A stretch of DNA of 14,128 nt from Stenotrophobium sp040387055 (GCA_040387055.1 JAZKEM010000222.1:1-14128), one strand, 5' to 3'. Counted from the first letter of the stretch, positions 6,771 through 13,361 are shown. Made by a program: numbers and translations. The notes: generated by a model not told the origin, from the sequence alone.

Positions 6771-7217
6771 ATGGCAAAAGCAAAGAAGAAACCTGCGGCT
6801 AAGAAGCCAGCAGCTAAGAAGGCCGCAGCAAAGAAGGTAGTGGCCAAGAAGAAGCCTGCGGCTAAGAAGCCAGCAGCAAAGAAGGCTGCTCCTAAGAAAG
6901 CTGCCGCTAAAAAGGCTGCTCCTAAGAAAGCCGCCGCTAAGAAGCCAGCAGCGAAGAAAGCTAAGCGTAAGCCTAGCGCAGCGCTGATGAAGCCAGTGAC
7001 CCCCAGCGCAACCTTGGCTGAAGTCGTAGGCAACAAGGCGATTCCACGTGGCCAGATCACCAAGAATCTTTGGGCCTACATCAAAAAGTTCGGCCTGCAA
7101 GATCAAAAGAACAAGCGCCAGATCAATGCTGACGAAAAGCTGAAGAAAATCTTTGGCGGCAAAGCCAGCGTGAACATGTTTGAAATGACCAAACTGGTCA
7201 GCAAGCACATTAGCTAA
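6771..7217 (+). CDS. Histone-H1-like tail fused to a SWIB domain, DNA-binding protein
   Basis: A 148-residue protein in two parts. Residues 1-68 are a basic tail of KKPAAKK/KKAAAKK/KKAAPKK repeats like that of eukaryotic H1. Residues about 70-147 form a SWIB domain, with the strings LMKPVTPSATLAEVVG, PRGQITKNLWAYIKK, NKRQINADEKLKKIFGG and VNMFEMTKLVSKHI matching the well-known bacterial SWIB consensus. In eukaryotes SWIB is found in SWI/SNF subunits and topoisomerases; in bacteria such proteins are thought to act in nucleoid organisation, mainly by analogy. DNA repeats underlie the tail: a 23-bp unit at 6792-6814 recurs at 6855-6877, and a 20-bp unit at 6882-6901 recurs at 6912-6931. An RBS (GGAG, 6760-6763) precedes the ATG and a terminator follows. 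Confidence 0.9.
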   Translation: MAKAKKKPAAKKPAAKKAAAKKVVAKKKPAAKKPAAKKAAPKKAAAKKAAPKKAAAKKPAAKKAKRKPSAALMKPVTPSATLAEVVGNKAIPRGQITKNLWAYIKKFGLQDQKNKRQINADEKLKKIFGGKASVNMFEMTKLVSKHIS

Positions 7218-7240
7218 TAAAGATAGTTAGTTGTTTTCTT

Positions 7241-7266
7241 AAAGGGCGCTTATGGCGCCCTTTTTT
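7241..7266 (+). terminator. Rho-independent terminator after the SWIB gene
   Basis: The 9-bp perfect stem AAAGGGCGC (7241-7249) and GCGCCCTTT (7255-7263) has a 5-nt loop and a closing T run to 7266. It lies between convergent genes; on the minus strand the following bases are less T-rich, so it mainly serves the plus strand. Confidence 0.85.
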
Positions 7267-7279
7267 ATGCCTGTTAGTT

Positions 7280-8188
7280 TTAGTGGTCGACATTCTCAAG
7301 GCCCATGATCTGCGCCATCTTTTGGTGATCAATCTCCAGCACATCTCCGCCTGCGCCTTCAAAGCGACGCCAGGCCATCTGAATCGCGTTCTGCTGCGTC
7401 GTAACAATCGGATGCAGGCGAGGGTGATAGTCGCGCCGCATCACTGGCGCAGCCGCGACCAGTAAGCGCACGATCATTTCACCTAAGAATCCTATCTTCG
7501 AAATTGCACTGAACGGATTACGCAACCAGCCTTCGACGCGTGTCATGTGTACGTAGGTTTTAATGGCCTCGCCTGCAAGATGCAGCAGCGCGCGTAACAC
7601 CATCCATTTTCGATACCACTCATGTTTGCCGTACAGCGCTTTGTAGACCTCGAAGGCGACGGCGCCATGCTCAACTTCTTCGACCTGATGCCACACCCAC
7701 ATGGCTTTCATCACGGGGTCGGAGTCTGCAAACCACTTGTCGTAGTTCTGCAGAATGATCATGACCGCCAGAAACGTGAAGGTTTCGTAGCCAGCGGTAA
7801 AGCCGACTTGCACCTTGAGAGAATCACGCGCGCTGCGTGCGATGAAGTATTCGCTGGCTTCACGATCAAACTGTGCACACTTGGGATATTTCTTGGACAG
7901 TGCCTGATTGAACAACACAAAGTTTTTAGCGTGATGCGCTTCCTGCCCGATGATGGCGGAGATATCGCGTCGCAGGCTTTCATCCGGCATCTGCTCTTTA
8001 GCGCTGCGCAGGGCGCGGATCAAGTAGCGCTCAAAGTGAGGGACATGAAGGCCGAGCGCGTTTAAGAAAACCGAGAACTCCGGTTTGGTTCGGCTCCATA
8101 CCAGATTGTGATTGCCGACCTTGTCCATTGGAAATTGCAAAGGACGCACTGGGAAATCATCCATCGGGTGATCGGTGAGGGTTCGCAT
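7280..8188 (-). CDS. PF10118-type metal-dependent hydrolase (ferritin-like di-metal fold)
   Basis: From the ATG at 8188, chosen because a perfect GGAGGA stands 4 nt upstream, the product has 302 residues; a GTG at 8236 would add 16 poorly supported residues. The protein is largely helical, with ordered acidic/His motifs: E53, E83-A-H85-H86, the GYE135TFT segment, and W166-H167-x-x-E170-E171-x-E173-H174. This pattern is that of the 'predicted metal-dependent hydrolase' family PF10118 and recalls ferritin-like di-iron sites. The family has no firmly established reaction that I know; members are common in lipid- and steroid-degrading bacteria. It is transcribed divergently from the StyC-like gene across a 115-bp gap and converges with the SWIB gene. 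Confidence 0.8.
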   Translation of the reverse strand: MRTLTDHPMDDFPVRPLQFPMDKVGNHNLVWSRTKPEFSVFLNALGLHVPHFERYLIRALRSAKEQMPDESLRRDISAIIGQEAHHAKNFVLFNQALSKKYPKCAQFDREASEYFIARSARDSLKVQVGFTAGYETFTFLAVMIILQNYDKWFADSDPVMKAMWVWHQVEEVEHGAVAFEVYKALYGKHEWYRKWMVLRALLHLAGEAIKTYVHMTRVEGWLRNPFSAISKIGFLGEMIVRLLVAAAPVMRRDYHPRLHPIVTTQQNAIQMAWRRFEGAGGDVLEIDHQKMAQIMGLENVDH

Positions 8189-8192
8189 CAAA

Positions 8193-8198
8193 TCCTCC
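8193..8198 (-). promoter_or_regulatory. Strong ribosome binding site fixing the hydrolase start at 8188
   Basis: On the minus strand GGAGGA lies 4 nt before the ATG. It supports a shorter protein than the longest possible frame, which begins with GTG at 8236. Confidence 0.75.
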
Positions 8199-8206
8199 GC
8201 CCACAT

Positions 8207-8219
8207 TGTGCAGTGCACA
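8207..8219. promoter_or_regulatory. Candidate operator TGTGCA-G-TGCACA between divergent genes
   Basis: Two exact 6-bp inverted arms with a single-base spacer lie in the 115-bp divergent gap, 19 bp upstream of the hydrolase start. A site here could control both genes. No cognate regulator is assigned. Confidence 0.4.
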
Positions 8220-8290
8220 CTGACAGAGGCAGCCACTGCGCTACTATCAGTCTACGACGACACGCTAGCAGCCACCACTGGCCCGCGCAT

Positions 8291-8298
8291 AAGGAGAG
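8291..8298 (+). promoter_or_regulatory. Ribosome binding site for a TTG start at 8304
   Basis: AAGGAGAG stands 5 nt before TTG. This is the only good Shine-Dalgarno in the region and places the start of the StyC-like protein directly before its first hydrophobic helix. Confidence 0.7.
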
Positions 8299-8303
8299 CT
8301 ATT

Positions 8304-8777
8304 TTGAGTCACGCTAATTCTCACCGCCTCATCAAACACGGCATTGTCGCCATGATCGTCGCCTTGCTGGGTGGCTTCATGCTCACTTTTTCGATGCTGG
8401 GGGGCATTTCCTTATCGCCGCTGCCAATTTTCTTTGGCTACGAAATTCCCGGCACCGTGCAAGGCTGGCGCATCTTGCATTTAGGCATGTTGATGAACGG
8501 CATGATGGCGCTGCTGTTGGGCGCGGTCATGCGTTGGCTCGTTGTGAGTGATCAGCAAGCGTCACGCGTTGCGTGGGGTGTGATCATCGCGGTATGGGGC
8601 AATTTCTGTTTTTACTTCTTCAGCATGTTTGGCTACAACCACGGGCTCACGCTGGGTAGTAACCGACTGGGTGAAGGCAACTGGGCTGGGGCAATGGCGT
8701 TTATTCCCGCGATTATTGGCGCCGTGACGCTGCTGGTAGCACTGGTTATCTTGCTGCGAGCCAAGCCAAGAGATTGA
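8304..8777 (+). CDS. Styrene-oxide-isomerase (StyC)-like integral membrane protein
   Basis: From the TTG at 8304 the protein has 157 residues and four hydrophobic helices (about 12-34, 57-80, 89-109, 127-151). A frame reaching back to 8175 would add 43 residues that look non-coding and overlap the divergent gene. The pattern HGI...GG...YEIPG-GWR-H-NGMM...WGNFCFYFFSMF-N-GLT-G-N--G matches StyC of styrene degraders in size, order and spacing. StyC turns styrene oxide into phenylacetaldehyde by a Meinwald rearrangement and carries haem b in the inner membrane. Recalling the StyC sequence, the haem-ligand His58 corresponds to H59, Asn64 to N65, Asn99 to N100 and Tyr103 to Y104, while Asp95 is replaced by A96. 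No styrene monooxygenase or phenylacetaldehyde dehydrogenase is visible nearby, so another epoxide substrate, or another reaction, is possible. Family assignment is by eye. Confidence 0.75.
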   Translation: MSHANSHRLIKHGIVAMIVALLGGFMLTFSMLGGISLSPLPIFFGYEIPGTVQGWRILHLGMLMNGMMALLLGAVMRWLVVSDQQASRVAWGVIIAVWGNFCFYFFSMFGYNHGLTLGSNRLGEGNWAGAMAFIPAIIGAVTLLVALVILLRAKPRD

Positions 8778-8783
8778 AGTGCG

Positions 8784-8844
8784 GCGGCGTTGTCAGCGTA
8801 GGGAATTAACCCGAAATTCTCTGATGAAACGCCGCTAGTTTTTT
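8784..8844 (+). terminator. Possible long-loop terminator of the StyC-like gene
   Basis: GCGGCGTT (8784-8791) is exactly complementary to AACGCCGC (8828-8835); inside, TCAG (8793-8796) pairs with CTGA (8821-8824), and TAGTTTTTT follows. The 36-nt interior is long for an intrinsic terminator and the right arm lies within the 3' end of the convergent gene, so this is tentative. Confidence 0.4.
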
Positions 8845-9453
8845 CTCAATTGACGGCTCTAACTTCAGCCCGCCGCTATTTAGAAAGCCAGCGACCATGA
8901 TGTAGTGTCCGATCAAGATCACAACCTCGATCAGCAGTTTTTCGTTGTAACGATCGGACAGTGTTTTCCAGGTTTGATCCGAGATGAACTGGCTGCGCAC
9001 CATCTCATCGCAAGCCGTCATCAATGCACGTTCGTTGTTGTCAGCGAAAGCTTCAGGCCCGCGTGATACGAGGATAATTTCTTGATCCGTCACGCCTACC
9101 GTCAATGCGATATCAACGTGCTGTCCCCATTCGTAGCGACTACGGCAATTCCACGCAGTTCTAAGAATAATTTTCTCGCGCACTTTCGCCGGTAGTCGAC
9201 CACCCGGCATGAGCTTGGATGCGAAATAAAGCCAGGCCCAGAACAAGCGTGAGTTGATATGAAATACTGAAAAAATATCCGGCATCTCAGTTCGGCCAAA
9301 TGCTTTGGCGACCAAGCTCATGCTGCGGAATACGAGGCCACGATCCTTGGGCAGAGGCGCGATCAGGCGAGGTGTCGATGGGCCGATCCAGCCGCCTTCA
9401 GGTTGCAGCTCGCCGTGACTCAAGACCAACTTCGTAGCGCCGCTGTCCATCAT
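8806..9453 (-). CDS. Carboxymuconolactone decarboxylase (CMD)-family protein, AhpD-like fold
   Basis: A 215-residue, mostly helical protein whose middle part, REKIILRTAWNCRSRYEWGQH (93-112, read with V91-R92), is the signature of the CMD domain. E108 and H112 of the ExxxH-type element are present, but there is only one Cys (C103) and no CxxC, so AhpD-type peroxidase chemistry is unlikely; a decarboxylase/lactone-ring type or non-redox role fits better. Residues 15-35 (ELQPEGGWIGPSTPRLIAPLP) are typical of long CMD proteins found in catabolic clusters. Its first codon overlaps the stop of the AraC-type gene (TAATG on the minus strand; a second ATG follows at once), so it is co-translated with the regulator. 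Substrate not predictable. Confidence 0.85.
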   Translation of the reverse strand: MMDSGATKLVLSHGELQPEGGWIGPSTPRLIAPLPKDRGLVFRSMSLVAKAFGRTEMPDIFSVFHINSRLFWAWLYFASKLMPGGRLPAKVREKIILRTAWNCRSRYEWGQHVDIALTVGVTDQEIILVSRGPEAFADNNERALMTACDEMVRSQFISDQTWKTLSDRYNEKLLIEVVILIGHYIMVAGFLNSGGLKLEPSIEKKLAAFHQRISG

Positions 9454-10502
9454 TAATTCTTCCCTGTCATTTCTTTGCGATGCTCGGCCGGCGTCTTGCC
9501 AGTCATTTGTTTGTACCAGCGCCAGAAGGCTTGATGTGAGCTAAACCCTAGGTATTCCGCGATTTTGCTGCCGGACTCTGCGTCTTCTTTGAGCTTGCTC
9601 AGGGCAATCTCCAAGCGCACTTCGTCGAGAATCTCGCGATAGCCGGTGCCGAGCTCTTGTAGCTTGCGATGAAGACTGCGGCCACTCAGCCCCAGTTGAA
9701 CGGCAACCGTATCTTTGGTTGGCACGCCATCGATGATCATTGCGCTGACTAATTGCTTCACTTCATCCGGCAATGAAAGCACCTGCTCGCGCTGCTTCAG
9801 AAGATTTTGCGCATGCTGATCCAGCAGATCTTTTAAGAATGAGTCGCTGTGATGCAGCTTGGTTTTTAACATGCTGCTAGGTGTGACGATGCACGACGCG
9901 GGTTTGTCGAAATACACCGGACATTTGAAAAATGCGAAATATTTGCGAGCGGTGTCTGAATTGGCTGGCCGTGAATGCTCAAAGTGAATGGCTTTAAGCA
10001 GATCCGCTTGTTCAGGTAATAGCGTGCGTAGCAAGACGGAAAATGAGCCGATGACATATTCCGTGATCTGCCGCTTCAAGGCATCACTGCCTGTTAAGCA
10101 AGCCCAATTCACTTGAACTAAGCCGGGCTCATGCGCGACGGTTGATTTGCCAATATTGCTGAGCAAGCCGTTGTAACGCGTGACGACATCCAGAACATCT
10201 CCAAGCGTCGTGCAGGCCTGCGAGATATAGCCCAGCACGCCAAACGTAGCCGGCTGAATGTCGCTGGCCAAACTCAGGCCCAATAGTGGATCGGAATATT
10301 TGCGCGTGTACGCCGCCAGCATCGCCTCAATAGCGGCAATTGGAATCAAGCCATTGGAGTCTGTGAGTTGATCCTTGCTCAGTCCGCCCTCCGCTAGAAA
10401 CGGATCCATCGAAACGCCAACAGACTCAGCCCTTGCGACCAAGTGTTGTAGGTGCCGGGCGGATACCCAGCCCAGCGATGGATTGTTCACAAGTTTCTGC
10501 AT
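9453..10502 (-). CDS. AraC-family regulator with Arabinose_bd-type N-terminal domain (OruR/VirS class)
   Basis: A 349-residue regulator. Residues about 20-205 form the ligand-binding domain of the PF12625 type (ARHLQHLVARAESVGVSMDPFL; DPLLGLSLAS; FGVLGYISQACTTLGDVLDVVTRY). Residues about 250-345 form the double helix-turn-helix of AraC proteins, ending in the diagnostic IAEYLGFSSHQAFWRWYKQMTGKTPAEHR. Regulators of this class (OruR, MmoR-like, mycobacterial VirS) often sit divergent to the enzymes they activate; here the divergent operon is SDR-hydrolase-DUF1302 across a 208-bp gap with strong repeats. It is the first gene of a two-gene unit with the CMD-family protein. No good Shine-Dalgarno precedes the ATG at 10502. 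The inducer is probably the substrate of the locus (inference). Confidence 0.9.
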   Translation of the reverse strand: MQKLVNNPSLGWVSARHLQHLVARAESVGVSMDPFLAEGGLSKDQLTDSNGLIPIAAIEAMLAAYTRKYSDPLLGLSLASDIQPATFGVLGYISQACTTLGDVLDVVTRYNGLLSNIGKSTVAHEPGLVQVNWACLTGSDALKRQITEYVIGSFSVLLRTLLPEQADLLKAIHFEHSRPANSDTARKYFAFFKCPVYFDKPASCIVTPSSMLKTKLHHSDSFLKDLLDQHAQNLLKQREQVLSLPDEVKQLVSAMIIDGVPTKDTVAVQLGLSGRSLHRKLQELGTGYREILDEVRLEIALSKLKEDAESGSKIAEYLGFSSHQAFWRWYKQMTGKTPAEHRKEMTGKN

Positions 10503-10710
10503 AAGAACGTCAAATATTGTGAGCTTTAGATTTTATGACGGGCCCTATCCTGTCACACCCTTCGCTCTGGGTCAGATTTTGGCCGTTTCTGATGCAATTT
10601 TTGGCCGATCCGGAGATATCTGCAACTGACCCCGATACCTACCATGGCTGCATAAATGGCCATCGCTTGGATGGCCAAAAAGCATCAACGGCCTTCAGCC
10701 GCGGGGAGTT
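10503..10710. promoter_or_regulatory. Divergent control region between araC-type regulator and SDR operon
   Basis: Gene-free 208-bp interval with TTTTGGCCG at 10577-10585 and again at 10599-10607 (22-bp period, two helical turns), its inverse GGCCAAAAA at 10673-10681, and ATGGCCA at 10656-10662 and 10671-10677. AraC-type activators bind paired half-sites of about this spacing, so this is the likely target of the divergent regulator. A TAAAAT-like -10 for the regulator gene is visible on the minus strand near 10530, but no convincing -35. Confidence 0.55.
10591..10686. repeat. Long interrupted inverted repeat in the divergent control region
   Basis: The left arm at 10591-10611 and right arm at 10669-10686 are reverse complements over 18 positions (GATGC, TTTTT, GGCC, ATCC blocks) with three extra bases (AA and G) in the left arm. 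The 57-bp spacer contains AGATATCT and CCATGG palindromes. Confidence 0.55.
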
Positions 10711-11577
10711 ATGAGAATCAAAAGTCTGCACGGTAAAAAGTGCTTTATCACTGGTGCTGCCAGTGGCATCGGCAAGGCCACCGCAATCGCTGCTGCACAG
10801 GATGGGGCCGAGCTTTTTCTGACGGACATCAATGCGCCAGCACTGGCAGACGTCACGGCGGCTATTCGCAGCGAGGGCGGCAGTGTCCGCTTCTCTGCTG
10901 CGATCGACATTGCGGACTTTGAAGCCGTCAAAAGCATGGCCAAAGAAATCCAAGATGCGCATGGCAGCATGGATGTGCTGATGAATATCGCCGGCATTTC
11001 TATTTGGGGCGCTGTTGAAAACCTCAAGCATGATCAGTGGCGTCGCGCGATTGAAATCAACCTGATGGGGCCGATTCACGTTCTCGAATGCTTTGTGCCA
11101 GAAATGATCCGCGCAGGCAGAGGTGGGCACATCGTCAATGTTTCATCTGCTGCGGGCTTGTTTGGATTGCCTTGGCACGCTGCGTACAGCGCTAGCAAAT
11201 TTGGGCTGCGCGGCGTTTCAGAAGTGCTGCGTTTTGATCTCAAGCGACATCACATCGGTGTGAGCCTTGTATGCCCAGGTGGCGTCGATACGGGCTTGGT
11301 GAACACGCTGGAAATTGAAGGCATTGATACGAGCAGCCCCGTCATTGCATCGTTCAAAAAGCATTTCCGCAAAATGGCGATTTCGCCAGAGCGCGCAGCA
11401 AGCAGTATCCTCAAGGGGATCAAGGCCAATCGCTACATGGTCTTTACTTCGTTTGATATTCATTTGCTGCATTGGGTGCAAGGCAAGTTTTCTCTGCCTT
11501 ACGAATTGATCATGCGGTTTCTAAATAATCGTATGCAGTCTGTTTATGAGCAGACTTCTATTGGATCTTCTAAATAA
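10711..11577 (+). CDS. Classical short-chain dehydrogenase/reductase
   Basis: A 288-residue SDR with every canonical element: TGAASGIG (14-21), acidic D39 ending beta-2, which favours NAD(H), NIAG (92-95), the helix-4 N117, the catalytic S146 in NVSSAAG, Y159 and K163 in YSASK, and PGGVDTGL after beta-6. The C-terminal part after about residue 240 (YMVFTSFDIHLLHWVQGKF, then a helical end) is longer than the 250-residue standard and is hydrophobic, hinting at association with membrane or a bulky lipid substrate. GGGGAG (10703-10708) precedes the ATG. First gene of an operon with the S15 lipoprotein hydrolase (TAATG overlap) and the DUF1302 gene. It would oxidise or reduce an alcohol/ketone of the locus substrate; identity unknown. 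Confidence 0.93.
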   Translation: MRIKSLHGKKCFITGAASGIGKATAIAAAQDGAELFLTDINAPALADVTAAIRSEGGSVRFSAAIDIADFEAVKSMAKEIQDAHGSMDVLMNIAGISIWGAVENLKHDQWRRAIEINLMGPIHVLECFVPEMIRAGRGGHIVNVSSAAGLFGLPWHAAYSASKFGLRGVSEVLRFDLKRHHIGVSLVCPGGVDTGLVNTLEIEGIDTSSPVIASFKKHFRKMAISPERAASSILKGIKANRYMVFTSFDIHLLHWVQGKFSLPYELIMRFLNNRMQSVYEQTSIGSSK

Positions 11578-13361
11578 TGGGCCTGCGTCATTGGGCCCAG
11601 CGCTGGGTGATGTTGCTTCCGCTGGTCTTGGTTTCGGCTTGCGGTTCCAGCAAAGGCGTTTCTGAGGAAGGTGCGGCGATGGTGACCAAGGCGGTCACCT
11701 TTGTTGCGAGTGATGGCACAGAGCTACGCGCTTTCATTAGCGGTGCGGGAGACTATCGGCCACGGCCATTGATTGTTGAGTTCAGCCCTTACGCACCAAC
11801 CTCGTTCTCTCAGCAATTCGCCGCACCGCCGTCATTTGGAAAATCGTTCGGGCCCGCATACAACCATGTGGTGGTGAATGCGCGTGGCACAGGCTTGAGC
11901 AGTGGCGTGTGGGGCGCGGTGGGTCCGCGTGATCAGCAAGATGTTTCTGAGTTTCTGGCTTGGGCCTGTGAACAGCCATGGAGCAATGGCCACATCGGAC
12001 TCTACGGATTCTCAGCAAGCGCCATCGCAATCTATAACTCGATGCATTTGCCACTGACTTGCGTTGAGGCCGCATCGCTGATGGCCGGCTCGGATAATTT
12101 GTATCGCGATCTGCTTTATCCGGGCGGTATTCTGAATCTTGCGCCAGCGGCCGTGGTTGCGATTGGCGTGGGTGGACCAATGCTCGCCAGTTTTCCAACG
12201 GGTTTGTTAGAAGGTCGACCCATCACCGATGAAATGATCACGGGATTCGGCAACCTCGGTCTGGACATTAATATTCTTCTGCAAACGGTCGAGAACCAGT
12301 ATTGGTTGGATCGCACGCAGCGAGTGGGCCCTAACAATTTCCCCGTATTAGCGGATACGAGCTTCTACGATCCAGAACCTCGTGGCCCATTCGAGAGTTT
12401 CAAGCTGCTGCGATCACTTGGCACCAAGGTTCATCTGCTCGCCTTCGGCGCACACGATGGATATCCCGCAGGCTCGCCCAGTCCATTTCCAGATTTCAAA
12501 CGTTGGTTTGATCATTATTTGCTGGGCGTAAATAACGGCGTTGATCGCGACCCAGCTGTGCAGCTGCTGATTGGCAACGGTAGTCAGGCCGAACTGAGGC
12601 TCGGCAATTTCACACGCATCAATGGAAGTGATTGGCCGATCCCCGGCACACGTTGGCAACCGTTGTTTCTGGATCCAACGAGATCAGGCACGGCCTTATC
12701 GCTGAACGATGGTGTGTTGAGTTCGCTTGCACCAGAGGCGCAAGCCATTCAGCCGTATCTGGATTTGGTTTCGTTGCCGACGGCGACTGATCCCGATTCT
12801 GCGTCAACGATTGGTGCTGGAACTTTGTTCGATGCCTTGCCCTTGCTAACGCAGCTCAAATCGCAAGAGCCTTTGGCACTGACCTACACGACGCCTGTTC
12901 TGACCAAGCCTGTAAACGTTGTCGGCCCTGCAAGCCTCGATGTTTTCGTGACGACCGTGTTGCCGGTGTCTGATCTCTACGCCGTGTTGGCGGATGTGTG
13001 GCCTGATGGCAACGCCTATGCCGTTGGCGTCGGGCGTTTGCGCACAGGCTTTCCAAACATTGATCGCGATCGTTCTGTGATTGATGCCAATGGCGAAGTG
13101 GTGCAGCCCTATGGCGACTACAGCGCGGTGATGCCTGCGCTGCCGGGGCAGGGCAGGGAATATCACGTGGAATTCTGGCCCGTCGGCAATCACTTTGCGG
13201 CCGGACACCGGCTGCGCCTTTATTTGCTCGGCACGTCTTTATTCATGTTGCCAGCACCGGGCGTGAATCTGGTTTCGATAGGCGGTGCTACACCTTCACG
13301 CCTGTTGTTGCCGGTGCTGCCTGATAGCGATGTTTATGACGCAATGGGGGTTGCGAAATGA
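11577..13361 (+). CDS. CocE/NonD-family (S15) hydrolase, predicted lipoprotein
   Basis: A 594-residue alpha/beta hydrolase of the X-Pro dipeptidyl-peptidase S15/cocaine esterase type. Residues 1-22 are a lipoprotein signal with lipobox V19-S20-A21-C22, so the enzyme is anchored in the envelope, unlike cytosolic CocE. The N-terminal part has LIVEFSPY (65-72), VVVNARGTGLSSG (98-110) and the nucleophile elbow G144-F-S146-A-S148. By alignment by eye with CocE, the triad is S146, D265 (FYDPEPRG) and H293 (AFGAHDG). The last glycine of GxSxG is Ser. Residues about 330-590 form the C-terminal beta-sandwich domain (PF08530 type: LDVFVTTVLPVSDLYAVLADVWPDG; GHRLRLYLLGTSL). Likely an esterase, lactonase or amidase on an external substrate. 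It overlaps both neighbours (TAATG and ATGA). Confidence 0.9.
   Translation: MGLRHWAQRWVMLLPLVLVSACGSSKGVSEEGAAMVTKAVTFVASDGTELRAFISGAGDYRPRPLIVEFSPYAPTSFSQQFAAPPSFGKSFGPAYNHVVVNARGTGLSSGVWGAVGPRDQQDVSEFLAWACEQPWSNGHIGLYGFSASAIAIYNSMHLPLTCVEAASLMAGSDNLYRDLLYPGGILNLAPAAVVAIGVGGPMLASFPTGLLEGRPITDEMITGFGNLGLDINILLQTVENQYWLDRTQRVGPNNFPVLADTSFYDPEPRGPFESFKLLRSLGTKVHLLAFGAHDGYPAGSPSPFPDFKRWFDHYLLGVNNGVDRDPAVQLLIGNGSQAELRLGNFTRINGSDWPIPGTRWQPLFLDPTRSGTALSLNDGVLSSLAPEAQAIQPYLDLVSLPTATDPDSASTIGAGTLFDALPLLTQLKSQEPLALTYTTPVLTKPVNVVGPASLDVFVTTVLPVSDLYAVLADVWPDGNAYAVGVGRLRTGFPNIDRDRSVIDANGEVVQPYGDYSAVMPALPGQGREYHVEFWPVGNHFAAGHRLRLYLLGTSLFMLPAPGVNLVSIGGATPSRLLLPVLPDSDVYDAMGVAK

Noticed and set aside
6547..6970. 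CRISPR-like or tandem-repeat array
   Set aside because: The repeats lie in frame within lysine-rich coding sequence, with unequal spacing and no unique spacers.
6719..7208. Antisense frames opposite the H1-SWIB gene, rich in Ala/Gly/Phe or Leu/Cys/Ser
   Set aside because: They are by-products of the lysine/alanine codon repeats on the other strand and have no start signals.
7622..8065. 147-codon plus-strand frame opposite the PF10118-type gene
   Set aside because: The minus strand encodes a protein with ordered family motifs; the plus frame has no RBS and no recognisable features.
8189..8236. GTG start at 8236 for the PF10118-type gene
   Set aside because: The ATG at 8188 has a perfect GGAGGA at close spacing; the extension crosses the operator-like palindrome.
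8175..8303. N-terminal extension of the StyC-like protein by 43 residues
   Set aside because: It overlaps the divergent gene and its ribosome binding site, its residues look unlike coding sequence, and AAGGAGAG before the TTG at 8304 marks the real start.
10375..10629. Plus-strand frame across the start of the AraC-type gene and the divergent gap
   Set aside because: It is antisense to a conserved regulator N-terminus and covers the repeat-rich control region; no RBS.
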